Assembly: GCA_035079385.1 (NCBI GenBank)
Contig: JAVHKY010000059.1
Span: 670,001 to 734,000, forward strand
Length of the DNA stretch: 64,000 nucleotides
Reading direction: 5' to 3'
From: Aspidiotus rigidus
Lineage: Eukaryota; Arthropoda; Insecta; Hemiptera; Diaspididae
The first letter of the stretch is position 1. Every line of letters starts with the position of its first letter. Position numbers and translations under genes: made by a program. This document shows, in pieces, positions 31,501 through 42,639 of the stretch. The notes under the pieces were generated by a model. That model did no database searches, was not told where the DNA came from, and was given only the letters and a program-made list of their open reading frames with translations.

Positions 31501-34500
31501 AGAAGAAATAGAACGGAACGGATTCACTAGTTCAACCCTACGTACCTCTTAGTTTCATGAGGTTGTCCTTCATTTTGCATTTTCTCTTGTAACTTGATCT
31601 GCTCCCGAAACATATTTATCGTTTCATTAAAAGCGTCCAAAGCGCATCGTTTCATCTGTATATCCGCGCTCGAAGTTAGATAAGACCCAGATAGATCATC
31701 GTAAGCTTTGGTTTTCAGCATCAGTTGTTTATATAAATCAACAAACCGTTCCCAAACTTCGTCGATATTTGCATTTCCTGGAATTTCTTCGTCCTGTCGA
31801 GGAAATAAAAATTCAATTAAGAGTACATATTAAAAAAATACCAAGGTATAAAGAGCTATATCGACGAACCTGCTGATTACGAGATACCGGATATAACAGT
31901 TTGATATCGAGGGAAGGATTATACTGCGCTAATGATACGTTTCGGTAAAAATTTATGAGTTCTATAACTGAGTTGAACTTGTATGGTTCTGAAAAACCAT
32001 ATTTGCCATTTCGAAAAAATATCTTGATCAGTTTATTAGCACCACCCTTTCGCAGGGTTAACGTGTATTCTCCGCTTTTGTTAGATGCGTTCCGCACCAG
32101 AAAGGTACCATCTGGGGTGTCCATAAGTTTCTCATTGACTTCTTCCCTACAATTGCGAAAATGTATCGATTAAAACAAATAATTCGATGAAGTCAATCAA
32201 TTTCCTAGAAAGCGATGCTACACACCTGGTAATGTTGCCCCAATACCAATCCGCATCTTGTAAACCGAGGGAGTCTCCCAAGGACTTTTCTTCCAACTCA
32301 GCTAGAAAACGTGCTGATGACATCATATTGTTCAATGATGAAAGTTTACGAACAGATTGTGTGTCTGCGGTATAATGAGGAAATGTATCATCCCAATAAC
32401 CATGCTGCAGTAGCATACTTATAACACGAAAATGAGCGTTTGTATTATATAGCGCTTCACTGTAGGATACAATCGTCAACATAAGTCAAAGGAATAAATC
32501 ACAACAAAAAGTCGTCCTGAATCTAATAGTACCTTATTTGATCCCAGGGTGGTCGAAGAATTAGGTGTGAAGCAACCTGAATTAAAGTATTCGGGAATTC
32601 GGTACAACCACGAGAGTACTGTATTTGACACACGCGGCATAAATGTCCCATTATATAGGTAACAATCGACCGATGGTGCTCCGGTAACTGTTGCACCAAC
32701 AGGTAAAGAACTTGACCACATTGCTCGTCATCGTCAACCTCTGGAACGCGGTCATCAAGAAGAAGATTATTAAAACCATGAACAAAAGTTGTTCTTACAT
32801 ATGCGAATTGAGAACGTACTTGTTGCATCAATAAATCTATCATACCATTCCACCGGAATCAACGAATCGGGGAATTCTCGCAAGTATCTTTTTAGATATC
32901 CTACTACGTGCTTTATATTTTGATTAGTCAACGCGTTTTCACCGGTTCCTAATATTCGTCAAAAAGACAATTGTAATTCATAAAAAGGAAATTTCTATCC
33001 TACTAGAACTACGAATAATACAAACTTGTATTGGTGACGAAACTCAATGGTTCGAAATTTTCAGAAGACGGAAGGGCCCATAGGTTGTACAAATTCAACT
33101 TGGAATTCTTTCGAGCTCGTCTCTCGATCTCTTTCGTACACGAAATGACTACAGAAGGAGTCGTCTGGTCTCCGCAGGTAACGATAGAGCTTAATGCGAC
33201 GTTTACAGCTGAAATAAAAAAAAACGAGGAAAACACGAATTAATTCGCTGAAGGTACCATCCACGTTTGCCGAATAAAATACGAAGAATCCACGATTAGA
33301 ATAAACTTCAATTTGAAAACGTTTATTCAGATTTGTAACGTTTTACAAGAATTCTCAAAACCGACAAAATATTTGAAGATAAGTGAAATAAAACAAAAAT
33401 GCACGTGCACAGAAAATCATCCATCAAAAAAACATACGTTCCTATATTTCTACAAAATGAGAGAACCTACTCGGTGGATCGGTATCATCGTGAATCACGA
33501 TTGCTCATCTCAGTTCACAATATGTGTGACGTTGATATTGAAGAGGAGAAAAAAAAAACCGTTTATAATTTCAAAAGCGATAACATTTACACGAAGCGTA
33601 ATCGACAGAAGAGTTATTTACTTTACAAAATAATTTAACACGAAAAAATTCACACTTCAAACTCAGAGAAAATGAATAATGAGGTGATTCTAGACCGTGT
33701 CTCGTCTCTCATTCGTACTGCCTCTATCGACTTCACGAAAATCTTCAGTTGCCCTCGGTATGTCAACAAAAATACGCCATTGCTGTGCAGAAATTCAATA
33801 GTACCAACATACGTACTACAAAACTACAGTTGGTAGAACTGGAAAACGTTTCGAACGCGGTGGGCGCTAAGATCGCACCTCGTTCTTAATCGCTCCTTGC
33901 GTTGTGCAATAGACCAATTTTCTTTGACTTCATAGCACAGTTGACTGTAGGAAAATGTGCCGAAAAAGAAGTCTGTCAGCTTCCAGTAGCTTTGTAGTTA
34001 GTATAATTAAGAAAAGCTTAGGAATATTTTTGATCATTCATCCATACGACCATACTTGCAAATAAGAATGTGCTGTAGGATAAAAAGTGTATTCTTACAC
34101 AGAGGAATAATTATTTTCAAGATTATGAACAACTTTTGGTTTGAAAATTATTTTTAAGGATGCTCTACTCTACCTCCTCATAAACAGAAAGACACATAGG
34201 TTCGTGGGAATAGAAAGAGGGAACATCTGCCGCACAAAGTTGAATTGACGTATTATGTAGAGATAATGAATACAAGGAAAAGAGGTTATGGGTATACTTG
34301 ATATAGCCTCTTTTTCTCGCATTCATTATTTGCATATACATCAATATTCAACTTTGTATGGCAGATATAGAATACCAACATGACTTGAAATTGACTCCAA
34401 ATTTCATGAAACTTGTAGATTGAAAGTCAGCGGTTCTAAAAATAACGCAAATTGGCTTATGATTTAAAAAGTATTCCTCTTTTTGTTATTTTATATTGTA

Positions 34501-37500
34501 AGAAATTGATATTCAAGCTCCTTCTTACTGATAAGGTGCAAATAATCATTTTTTTTTTTTTCATTTAATTACTATTCAAATAATAAATCAAACTAATTTC
34601 TGTTATTGATGGAGTCATTTATGAGTCGATTCTGAAATTTCATGAGTTTTAGAGCTAGTTTCAACTTTTTAAGTTGTAATATTAGTATTCCAGAATATTT
34701 TCCCGCAATGTACTGTAGGTCGCAGAGTTCCAAGTAAATACAGAGTATTTTATATGTGTCAGTGGCTCTAGGTAGATCCTGCCCTTAACTTTTCTGAAGT
34801 ACTGATTAATGATCAGAACGCTCTCTCGGTAATCAATAATCATAGGGTATAGTGGATCGATTCCAGTTAAGAGTGTCAGTAATTCAAAAGGCGACCACAA
34901 CGTGTGAGTTCTGGTGCGTCAATTTCACGGCCAATGAGAGACGAGAAGCGTTGTGCTGCTTGACGCTCTCAGTGCGAATTTTGCAATTCCCTTCATGCCA
35001 CTGATACCGCATTGCCATTGATTTACTGACACTCTTAACTGGAATGGACTATAGTTGATATGCCTTTGGAACAAATATTGCGGTTATTGATTGATATGAC
35101 GTCACAGGAAAATCTGATTATTGACCAGGGTTGCAAAAAAAACGTTTTTTTTTTTTAAAAAAAAAAACAAAAAACGTCTTTTTTTAAGTTTGAAACAGAT
35201 TTTATGTTTAAAATAGGTTTTAAATGCGTTTTTTTTTTCTCTTGTTTAAAACATGTTTTAAATATTTTAAACATCGTTTAAAACAACGTTTTTTTTTCCA
35301 CGTGGGTTGTGGAAGAGTAAGTTCGAGAATCGAGTTTGAGTTGTTCTCTCATTGGCTGTATGGCTGATAACTGATATGGATTCTGTTTTGCCGCGCGGGA
35401 TAATTGATAAGTTTGGCGGGACAAAGCATTACTTACCCACTCTGGTAGACAGAGATAGAAAGTTATTGAAAACCATTTTTAGCGAAAAGCGAGACCTTTT
35501 TTGGAAGCAAAAAGCAAAAGCAAAAAGCAAAACAAATGTCAAAAATAGCTTTTTATTTTTGCGTTCTTATTTTTTTCATTTTATTTTATTTTATTTTTTT
35601 TTTTTGCTTGTTTGTTTCTGAAAATTGTAGAAAAGTGAAAAGCAAAAAGTTTTTAGCAAAAAGCGATACCTTTTTTGGAAGCGAAAAGCGTGTGCAAAAA
35701 GCGAAACAAAAGTTAAAAAAGCAAAAAGCAATAGCTTTTCATTCTTGCTTTTTTATATTTTTTATTTTATTATTTTATTTGGCTTGTTTGTTTCTGAAAA
35801 TTGTGGAAAAGTGAAAAGCGAAAAGTTTTTAGCGAAAAGCGATACCTTTTTTGGAAGCGAAAAGCCTAAGCAAAAAGCGAAACAAAGGTCAAAAAATCAA
35901 AAAGCAATAGCTTTTCATTTTTGCGTTCTTATATTTTTTATTTTATTATTTTATTTGGCTTGTTTGTTTCTGAAAATTGTGGAAAAGTGAAAAGCGAAAA
36001 GTTTTTAGCAAAAAGCAATACCTTTTTCGGAAGCGAAAAGCGTAAGCAAAAAGCGAAACAGAAGTCAAAAAAGCAAAAAGCAATAGCTTTTCATTTTTGC
36101 GTTCTTATATATTTTATTTTATTATTTTTTTTTTGGCTTGTTTGTTTCTGAAAATTGTGGAAAAGTGAAAAGCAAAAAGTTTTTAGCAAAAAGCAATACC
36201 TTTTTTGGAAGCAAAAAGCGAAACAAAAGTCAAAAAAGCAAAAAGCAATAGCTTTTCATTTTTGCGTTATTTTTTTTATTTTGTTAAGATGGTGGATTGC
36301 CCTTGTGACAAAATGCATTGTGTTATACCGATAAAATTGTTCAATTAGAATTTTTTTGTTTTTAATGAAACAAGGTAGTGTTTTAAATAACATATCAACC
36401 CCCCATATCTTATGCTAAATTTTTTGTGGCACGTTCCAGCCCCCCCCCCCAAAAAAAAAAAAAAAAATTGCAAATATCTCGAAAAATTGGATGCAAGTAA
36501 ATAAAAAAATCAAGCTCTATTGAAATGAAGTTCCAAACAATATAATATGTTCTTTTGAAAATTTTCCATAATACAGATTACCTGAACATTGTTCTTACGT
36601 TTGTTGAAAATTTTGAACTTTTGGAAGGAAAGTGATTGTTTCTAAATACCTACCTTGCAAACTCGAGCTTTGATAAAGGACAAACTTCATAAGAAACTTT
36701 AGGCAGCCCATTTTATATAAAATTTCACAATAAACTTTTTTTTGAAAGTTCAATTTATCAGATCTTGATTTTTCAAAATATATGCAAAACACTAACTTTT
36801 TTCCTAAAACTCTCAACTTTTGACGAACTTTCCAAGCTGATGATTGAATGCATTGTAAAGTTGGAATAGTTTTTTTCCCTTGACAAATTTTACAAGGAAC
36901 ATTTTTTCCGAAACTTCCTTTGATTGGGGCCAAATTTTTTGAGATTTGCAAAAAAATTGATTTTGGGAGGCAAGAACGTGCCACAAAAAATTTAGCATAA
37001 GACTTGGGGCAGAAGATTTGATATGTAATTTGAGACACTATCTTTCTTTTCATTGAAAAAAAAGAAGGAAAAAAAACCTAGAAAATTCGACTCACACAAT
37101 ATTACTTTTACCACAACGCCAATCCGGCATTTTGAATAGCTACTCTTCTTAGGCGTTCATCATCGTTTTTTTTCTTGGTGAGTATTACCCCTTCTAATAT
37201 ATCCAGAAATGATGCATTGTCCCTCTCGGATAGTACCAAAAACCACCATCTTCCATGATGGCACATGGACTAGAAGTTCAACAAAACTGCCGTACACAAT
37301 AGTATATTACTGAACAGGAGCGGAAAGTAAGCGATTACCAAGTACAAGTCAACTGCGAAGCTTGCGGGTTCCCCGTTGTCATTGTTGAGTTTACAATTTT
37401 GACTTGACAGAGCAGTGGTGCGCTAGCGTCGCCACCTCGCATGCATCCTACAGTTGATGAGAACAACCAATAGGATTCATCATGTATCCTACAGTTGATA

Positions 37501-38531
37501 GGAACAACCAATAGCATTACTTGGAGATAACGTCCGCTTGACGTCAGCCACTCCGCTGTCAAATCCAAATGGCATCTAAATTTTTATTTGTGAAAAACTA
37601 TGAGGAACAAAAGTGTTTGAGTTAACCTTGTATTTTTTTGTCCAGATGATTCAAGCTAAAAATTTTTTGGGACACATTTGCTTCTTTTGTCACCCAAAAT
37701 CACCTTCTTGATATAAGATCTTCCAATCAGCAAACCGCATTTTAGATTGCCTACCGGTAGGCGTATCTTACAAATTTACGTAGCAACGATGAAATTTCTT
37801 ATTCTAAGTTTTTATTTTCAAGATATTTACAGTCAAAATAAAGGCTTTGATGTTTGATGGGAGGAACTCAAAGGGTACCGGTACTTTACAATCAACAGTA
37901 GAAATTTTCTACTTTGGTGATCCTTGGGCTGTTACACTGTTGTCTGCATCTTTTTCAATTTAACTTCGACTAGTTTTAAAATTCTCACTTCACAGTCTTT
38001 GATAAATTTTCACATTTTTGAAAGCTCTGTCCGATTAAGTTGGTTTGCGACTTTGTCTTTAATATAACAAAACCAACGATCTACTTTAAGTACTCACGAA
38101 ATTGAGCATCAGCTTGTTGTTCACACGAGTCCAGAACCTCTGCTTGACTCGCAATACAAGGTAATATTGCATTAGGAAGGCAATGCGCGTGAGCAACCAA
38201 ACCGCAATCTATTAAAAATAATTTCCAGGAACGTGTTTAGAATATTCAGAAAGTTTGAAAATGATGTATAGGTCTACTAACAATTTCTTTCCAAATACAA
38301 CTTACCTCGGCATAAGAACCCCTCGTTCATTGATCCTTTCTTAACGTTATCACATGAGGTACACTTCCGGAGAGATGGAAAACGGAATCTGATCATTTTA
38401 TGTTCACCCAATTCCAAACTTGTCACCAATTGGTAATCAGCAGGGGAATTTCTTTTAGAAGTGTGACTTATCATTTCTTCGATACATGCTAGTATGACGT
38501 TTTGGTGAGCATAATCGCAAATCCCCATCTC
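28545..38531 (-). CDS. PI3-kinase regulatory subunit, p85-like with C1 domain (11 exons, 756 residues, 5' end missing)
   Basis: Exons, 5' to 3': 38531-38306, 38208-38098, 33208-33026, 32948-32820, 32740-32533, 32459-32226, 32146-31870, 31793-31546, 31315-31139, 30666-30436, 28791-28545. All junctions are GT-AG, and all phases agree over 2,271 nt to the TGA. Domain order is as follows. First, a short SAM-like helix ([14 protein letters not shown]). Second, a full C1 zinc finger: H-X12-C-X2-C-X13-C-X2-C-X4-H-X2-C-X7-C. Third, a RhoGAP-like BH domain (about 130-320). Fourth, nSH2 ([19 protein letters not shown]). Fifth, the iSH2 coiled coil ([18 protein letters not shown]). Sixth, cSH2 ([27 protein letters not shown]). 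The SH2 pair binds phospho-YxxM receptors and iSH2 holds the p110 catalytic subunit. No SH3 was found. The BH arginine-finger position reads LYN rather than LYR, so GAP activity is unlikely. First exon(s) upstream of 38531 were not found. Confidence 0.92.
28792..30435. other. p85-like gene, last intron (1.6 kb)
   Basis: Donor GTGAGT and acceptor TTATTCTAG on the minus strand. Frames at 29821-30361 lie within it and carry no recognised domain. No repeat family was identified. Confidence 0.7.
33209..35118. other. p85-like gene, long intron, proximal part
   Basis: Intron 33209-38097 is 4.9 kb. This part holds no recognised gene. A segment near 34790-34850 (TACTGATTAATGATCAGAAC) resembles one at 17585-17620, which suggests an old dispersed repeat. 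Confidence 0.5.
35119..35315. repeat. A/T-run and TTTAAAAC palindrome cluster in intron
   Basis: Long A and T runs flank CGTTTT/AAAACG, and an 18-bp perfect palindrome (TTTAAAACATGTTTTAAA) lies at 35245-35262, with further GTTTAAAAC copies. Confidence 0.7.
35470..36290. repeat. Tandem repeat, 176-bp unit, ~4.6 copies, in p85-like intron
   Basis: The landmark TTTCTGAAAATTGT starts at about 35615, 35791, 35967 and 36145, spacing 176, 176 and 178. Each unit has an AAGC(G/A)AAAAGC-rich half, an AAAAGC-AATA-GCTTTT hairpin and a T-rich half. Similar open frames recur every unit and are artefacts. Confidence 0.9.
36364..37055. mobile_element. TIR element (~690 bp, ~75-bp inverted ends) in p85-like intron
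   Basis: AATGAAACAAGGTAGTG... through CTTATGCTAAATTTTTTGTG at 36364-36435 is mirrored at 36975-37055 (GGCACG mirrored as CGTGCC, with the mirrored gap between). A C-run and A-run follow the left arm. The 152-residue minus-strand frame inside has no recognisable domain. Confidence 0.6.
37357..37592. repeat. Split relic of the GCGGGTTCCCCGC MITE end with a 47-bp duplication
   Basis: GCGGGTTCCCCG (37367) and ATGGCATCTAAATTTTT (37571) are normally adjacent in this MITE end (compare 60166-60220) but here are separated by about 190 bp. That insert contains two copies of a CATCCTACAGTTGAT...GAACAACCAATAG unit (about 37438-37515). Confidence 0.5.
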
Positions 38532-40155
38532 CTGTAAAAACAAAAGTAAGAGAACGCTGTTAATCTAGAATGTTCATACTGCAGCAATATAAAATAATTT
38601 ACAAATTCACTACATTGAAATATGAACTAACAATTTGAAGAATTGCAGACAATTCTGTAGCGCGATGACGGAATTGAATCCGCACTCAAAAGAAACAAAA
38701 CAAGTCAAATTTTGAGTAATAGACTCAGTCTAACCGATAATGAGAGATTAAAAAATAATTCAAAATTTAGTCGGAATTTCACTGGCGTACTTCACATCAA
38801 ACCTCTTTATTTGTGACAGTTAAGTCTAAACAGTGACACGACGGTAAAAACATAGTATGGGCTCCTATACAGACAGTAAGAGACACATTTGCAATCAATT
38901 TTGTCTAGAAATTTCATTTTTTGGACGTACGTGGGTGGTCAAATAAACTTTACTTGAAAGAGCTTTGGTTCTTTGTTTCCTGGACGAGAATTTTGCGCGA
39001 GAGGCTTCCTTTGTATACAAGTTATATACGCCCCGGCTTACACAGAATGATTAAAATGAACGTCAACTTAGAAAGTCGTAAGATAAACACTTCGACTTCA
39101 GAATAATACGGTTCAGATGAGACTCCAAATAATTTAGTATCACGTCACACTCAATAGAAGGAAAACGTGTCCCATATATTTTAAAGTAAAGTAGAGATAC
39201 CGTCGAGTGTATTCGAGACGTCAATTTATTAAATTTCCTACGCCTTTTCGACTTTTCTACAGTTTTAGCCCCATATTTCCGAGTGAAAATACTATCTCGA
39301 CCTTGTCAGAGCTTCCGTATAGCTTTAGATGTGTACGCTGAATTTCAAGTTCCTGATATTCAACTCAGCGTAAAATAGAATCTACATGGTACGAAAAATA
39401 TAGCCTTGGAAAACAGAGTGCTTTCCTCGTACGTATTATAGTGCTGGTGCGAGGTATTTTAGCAGAATTTTCTCAGCTTTTTCCGCAGACCCAGACGAGG
39501 TGAATTTTTTCACTTAGCCGACGCATTTGAGCGAACAAGGCCGAGTATATTATCGTCAACGATTCGAATCGTGGTAACAATTGTGGAAAACAGGGAAGTA
39601 GTTTACGCGCGTCGCTAAGCTTTCATTTTCTGTATGTAGGATCAATCGACAATATTACGCTTTATTCGTAGGTATCCAAATTTTCAACGAACCATACACT
39701 TTGATAATATCGAACAAAGAAATGTCACATATTTTGAAAATAATGATGAAAGAGGAATTAAGAATTATTTTTGACGATGTTAAAACTTGTCCTTAGAAAC
39801 GGCGAGTTGAAGTAATATTTTGAGGTATGTTGAAAAGCGATAAGGAATAAATGAAAATTGGTTTATAGTATTGTTTGCGAGTAATTTTCTTGATTAGTAA
39901 ACAAATTACGCCTTTCACCCCCCCCCCCCCCGCCGCGGAAAAAATTGAGGTTATTACACTAAGCAACAATTAGAAATTTTTTGAAAATTGCTGAAGCGAG
40001 ATAGGTTGTATCTAGAGGTTTTTTTTGCGCTGACTTCAAAACCGATTTCCGTATTTTGATAGGAGGTCGCGTTTTATCTTTATCACTTTGTTTAGTTGCC
40101 GCGCATCGTGGCGAGACAAAGGGTTTTTTATCGAGTTTCGATCAAGGATAGCAGT
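38532..40155. other. Upstream of the known p85-like exons; no exon recognised
   Basis: The first coding exon(s) of the p85-like gene should lie here or beyond the PLE B insertions. No frame with a C1, SH3 or start-like context was found. A weak tRNA-like B-box stretch (GGATTCAATTCC on the minus strand, about 38668-38680) may be a SINE relic. A C-run lies at about 39920. Confidence 0.4.
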
Positions 40156-42485
40156 ATAAAATTGCCTATAACAATGCTGTGTTGTGATTGGTTCGTTCAT
40201 AGAAATTTATTCATACAATAATATGACATTGTGTTCTTATTAACTAAAATATACCGCTTAGTGATTGGTTCACTCTATTAGCCTAAATACTGCGTTTCTA
40301 TTGGCTACCTGGATTCCTGCCGTCTCATTGGTTGGTTCCGTTCTTCTTCTCTCGTCCAATCACCAGGCCGAATAATTTTTCGCTGTCAAATGTGATTACA
40401 TTGTTCAAGAGGCAGGCTTTCTTCCTCTTGGCTTTTGCAATCTCCATTTGTTCCCAGAGTTTTCTTCTCTTTGTGCGATTCTCTACGTGTATGACTTCAA
40501 ATATTCCCTCTCCATCGTGGTTTTCCTCGTTACAGTGTTTCCCAAACAGTGACTTGCCATCTTCTTTCTCCCTCGAAGTTTTGTACTCCTTTCTCCTGAT
40601 CTCAAACTTTCTCCCAGTCTCACCGATATAGATCCCCTCGCACTGTTCACAACTGAGCTTGTACACTCCACTCAAGCTTTCCTTGTCCTTTTGTTCCGTC
40701 TGGTCATTGCTGATTCTCTTCACCATGGGTTGGTAATTCTGGATACCCACATTCACATCGTAGCCATTGAACGCCTTTATCACCTTGTTTATGTACTTTC
40801 CTATATATGGTATCGATCCGGAGTACTTTCTCACTATGCTATCATGGGTTTCTTTCTTTGTTTCCATTTTCCCAAAGACTCCCTCCACCACACATCTGCG
40901 GTAGCCATTGGCTTCTGCGATCTGCTTTACTATCTCGATCTCTTTCCTCTTCTCTTCGTTGTTCTTGAGGGTAGAAATTGCCCGATAGCAGTAGTTCTGG
41001 ATTGCCGGTAACTTGTGCCTGGGGTGGTGGTAGGGGTAATTTGGAATGATGGTGTCAGTATGCGTCGGCTTCCTGTAGATTTTGTATTCTATCCTATTGT
41101 TGTCCATTGTGAGTGTAAGGTCCAAATAGTTGATGGTCTCATTGCCTTTTTCCACTGTGAATTGGATGTTCTCATTCATCGCGTTCATTTCTGAAAGGAA
41201 TAGATCCTCCTGTCTATCAGTGCTTGACCACACAATTAGGATATCATCTACATATCTGGCCCAGTGTTTGATCGAGTTTCTGAACTTGCTGCCATTCAAT
41301 ATCTTGTTTTCCATATCATTCATGAATATCTCCGCCAGTATTGGTGACAGCGGTGATCCCATCGCAAGTCCCCTTTCCTGACTGTAGAACCTGTTATTGA
41401 AGCGGCAGTAATTCTGGCTCAAGATCTCCTCCACGATGTTGGCGTACTCCGACCCATCGGGGTTCCCATGGTATCTGTTGTTTTTGAGCAGGGTGAGAAG
41501 TTTCTCCTTCGGTATGGTACCAAACATATTAGTCACATCAAAGGATATCAGCTTGTCGTTACTCCTGATTTCCAACTTGTCCAGTTGCTCAATCAGCTCT
41601 CCGTTGTTTCTGATACTTCGTCTGGGTGCAGAGTGGTAGTTTTCTTTCAGGAATGTGGCTACGATCTTTGCTATCTTGTAGCATGATCATTGAATTCTGT
41701 TGACCAGGGGTTTCATCGGACGGTTCGCTTTGTGGAGTTTTACAAGCCACTTGAGTTTTGGTGCAACCGGGTTCATCTCAAGTGTCCTTCCCTTGCCGGG
41801 TACAATGTTCCGTGTCAACACAGCTTTCAGGTCATCTTAGTATTTCTGTGTTGAGTCTTTTGTCAGCTCTTGGTATCCATCCACTGCGATGTACAACTAC
41901 ACTTTTTGGTGTAGTTCTCCTTCTCCATTACCACTACCATATTGTCTTTGTCCGCCTTTGTCAAAATCAGATTGTTCCGTCATATCTTCTTCTGTAGATT
42001 TGTGACCTTCCTCTGCACTACTTGCATTCTGTCATTGGTTTGGAACTTATTCTCTTTGATATCGAACAGCGCTTTCCCAATTTTGGTATGGGCTTCTGGT
42101 CTTACTTCGTGTTCCATGATTTGAGTTACTTGTTCGCAGCTAATGGCCATACTTTCAAGTTTACACTGGTTCAGCCTCTCTGGCTGCATAAACTTGATAC
42201 CTTTGTCCAGCAGTCGTCTTTCTTCTTCTGTTTAGGTGACGCTTAATAGGTTCTCGGTTCTGGGAGCAAAGTTGTGCTCAGCTCTCGCTGTCTCTTCTTT
42301 TCTTTCGTCTTTCTTTCGGGTCAGTTCGGCAAGCTTCTTCTTGATCTCTTTTGTTTAGGCTTCCACTCGTTTTTCCACATAGTCCTTTCCTTTCTTCCCC
42401 TCTCCTCCTTCTTCGAACATGATTTCTTCAGGTTCTAGTGAGTGAACTAACCTGGACAGATGGGAATATTGATCATACAGTAAAC
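40156..42485 (-). mobile_element. Penelope-like element B, copy 1 (5'-truncated, frameshifted)
   Basis: On the minus strand it starts at 42485, joined to the 3' end of copy 2, and runs to about 40156. The intact main frame is 40325-41575; earlier segments (41680-42480) show frameshifts. It is nearly identical in nucleotide sequence to copy 2. The 3' UTR (40156-40330) is cut short before the ribozyme segment seen at the end of copy 2. Confidence 0.85.
40325..41575 (-). CDS. PLE B RT C-terminal part + GIY-YIG endonuclease (416-residue open frame)
   Basis: The frame begins inside the RT at SFDVTNMFGTIPKEKLLTLL (motif A). It continues with GLAMGSPLSPILAEIFM (motif B), HWARYVDDILIVW (motif C, YVDD), the thumb (NYLDLTLTM, YRKPTHTD), and then the GIY-YIG module: GVYKLSCEQCEGIYIGETG, R and H residues downstream, FGLVIG near the end. 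PLE proteins combine these two activities: endonuclease nicking and target-primed reverse transcription. The N-terminal RT fingers lie upstream in broken frames, so the protein is incomplete. All catalytic signatures of this part are present. Confidence 0.85.
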   Translation of the reverse strand: MEIRSNDKLISFDVTNMFGTIPKEKLLTLLKNNRYHGNPDGSEYANIVEEILSQNYCRFNNRFYSQERGLAMGSPLSPILAEIFMNDMENKILNGSKFRNSIKHWARYVDDILIVWSSTDRQEDLFLSEMNAMNENIQFTVEKGNETINYLDLTLTMDNNRIEYKIYRKPTHTDTIIPNYPYHHPRHKLPAIQNYCYRAISTLKNNEEKRKEIEIVKQIAEANGYRRCVVEGVFGKMETKKETHDSIVRKYSGSIPYIGKYINKVIKAFNGYDVNVGIQNYQPMVKRISNDQTEQKDKESLSGVYKLSCEQCEGIYIGETGRKFEIRRKEYKTSREKEDGKSLFGKHCNEENHDGEGIFEVIHVENRTKRRKLWEQMEIAKAKRKKACLLNNVITFDSEKLFGLVIGREKKNGTNQ

Positions 42486-42531
42486 CTTGAAAAAGGGTTT
42501 TTCAATTGTACAAATCTACTTTTAGTTGCTT

Positions 42532-42573
42532 ACACAAGAGTACTTTCGGGTGTTATCCCATCATCAGTTGTGT
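42532..42573 (-). ncRNA. Type I hammerhead ribozyme-like motif in PLE B terminal region
   Basis: Minus strand, in order: helix I 5' strand ACACAA, core CTGATGA, a T, helix II GGG/CCC around ATAACA, GAAA, a loopless palindromic helix III (AGTACT), C17, then helix I 3' strand TTGTGT. Core residues and helix I fit the hammerhead consensus. The T beside A9 is an oddity. Hammerheads with minimal helix III are known in Penelope-like element terminal repeats. It lies 3' of copy 2 and at the junction with copy 1. Confidence 0.75.
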
Positions 42574-42639
42574 CGGAACTGGAGAACAAGGCCTTAACCA
42601 TGAGTTTTTATAGTATAAAACTGTGATCTTATTGGCTAT

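Noticed and set aside
35352..36151. Four successive + strand frames of 76-92 residues with similar sequence
   Set aside because: They repeat with the 176-bp tandem unit and have no start context or domain; they are artefacts of the array inside an intron.
36595..37053. 152-residue minus-strand frame
   Set aside because: Inside a TIR element, AT-rich, with no domain; the ends are part of the inverted repeat.
38640..38765. tRNA-like stretch with GGATTCAATTCC
   Set aside because: The B-box has an extra base and no cloverleaf can be drawn; possible SINE relic only.
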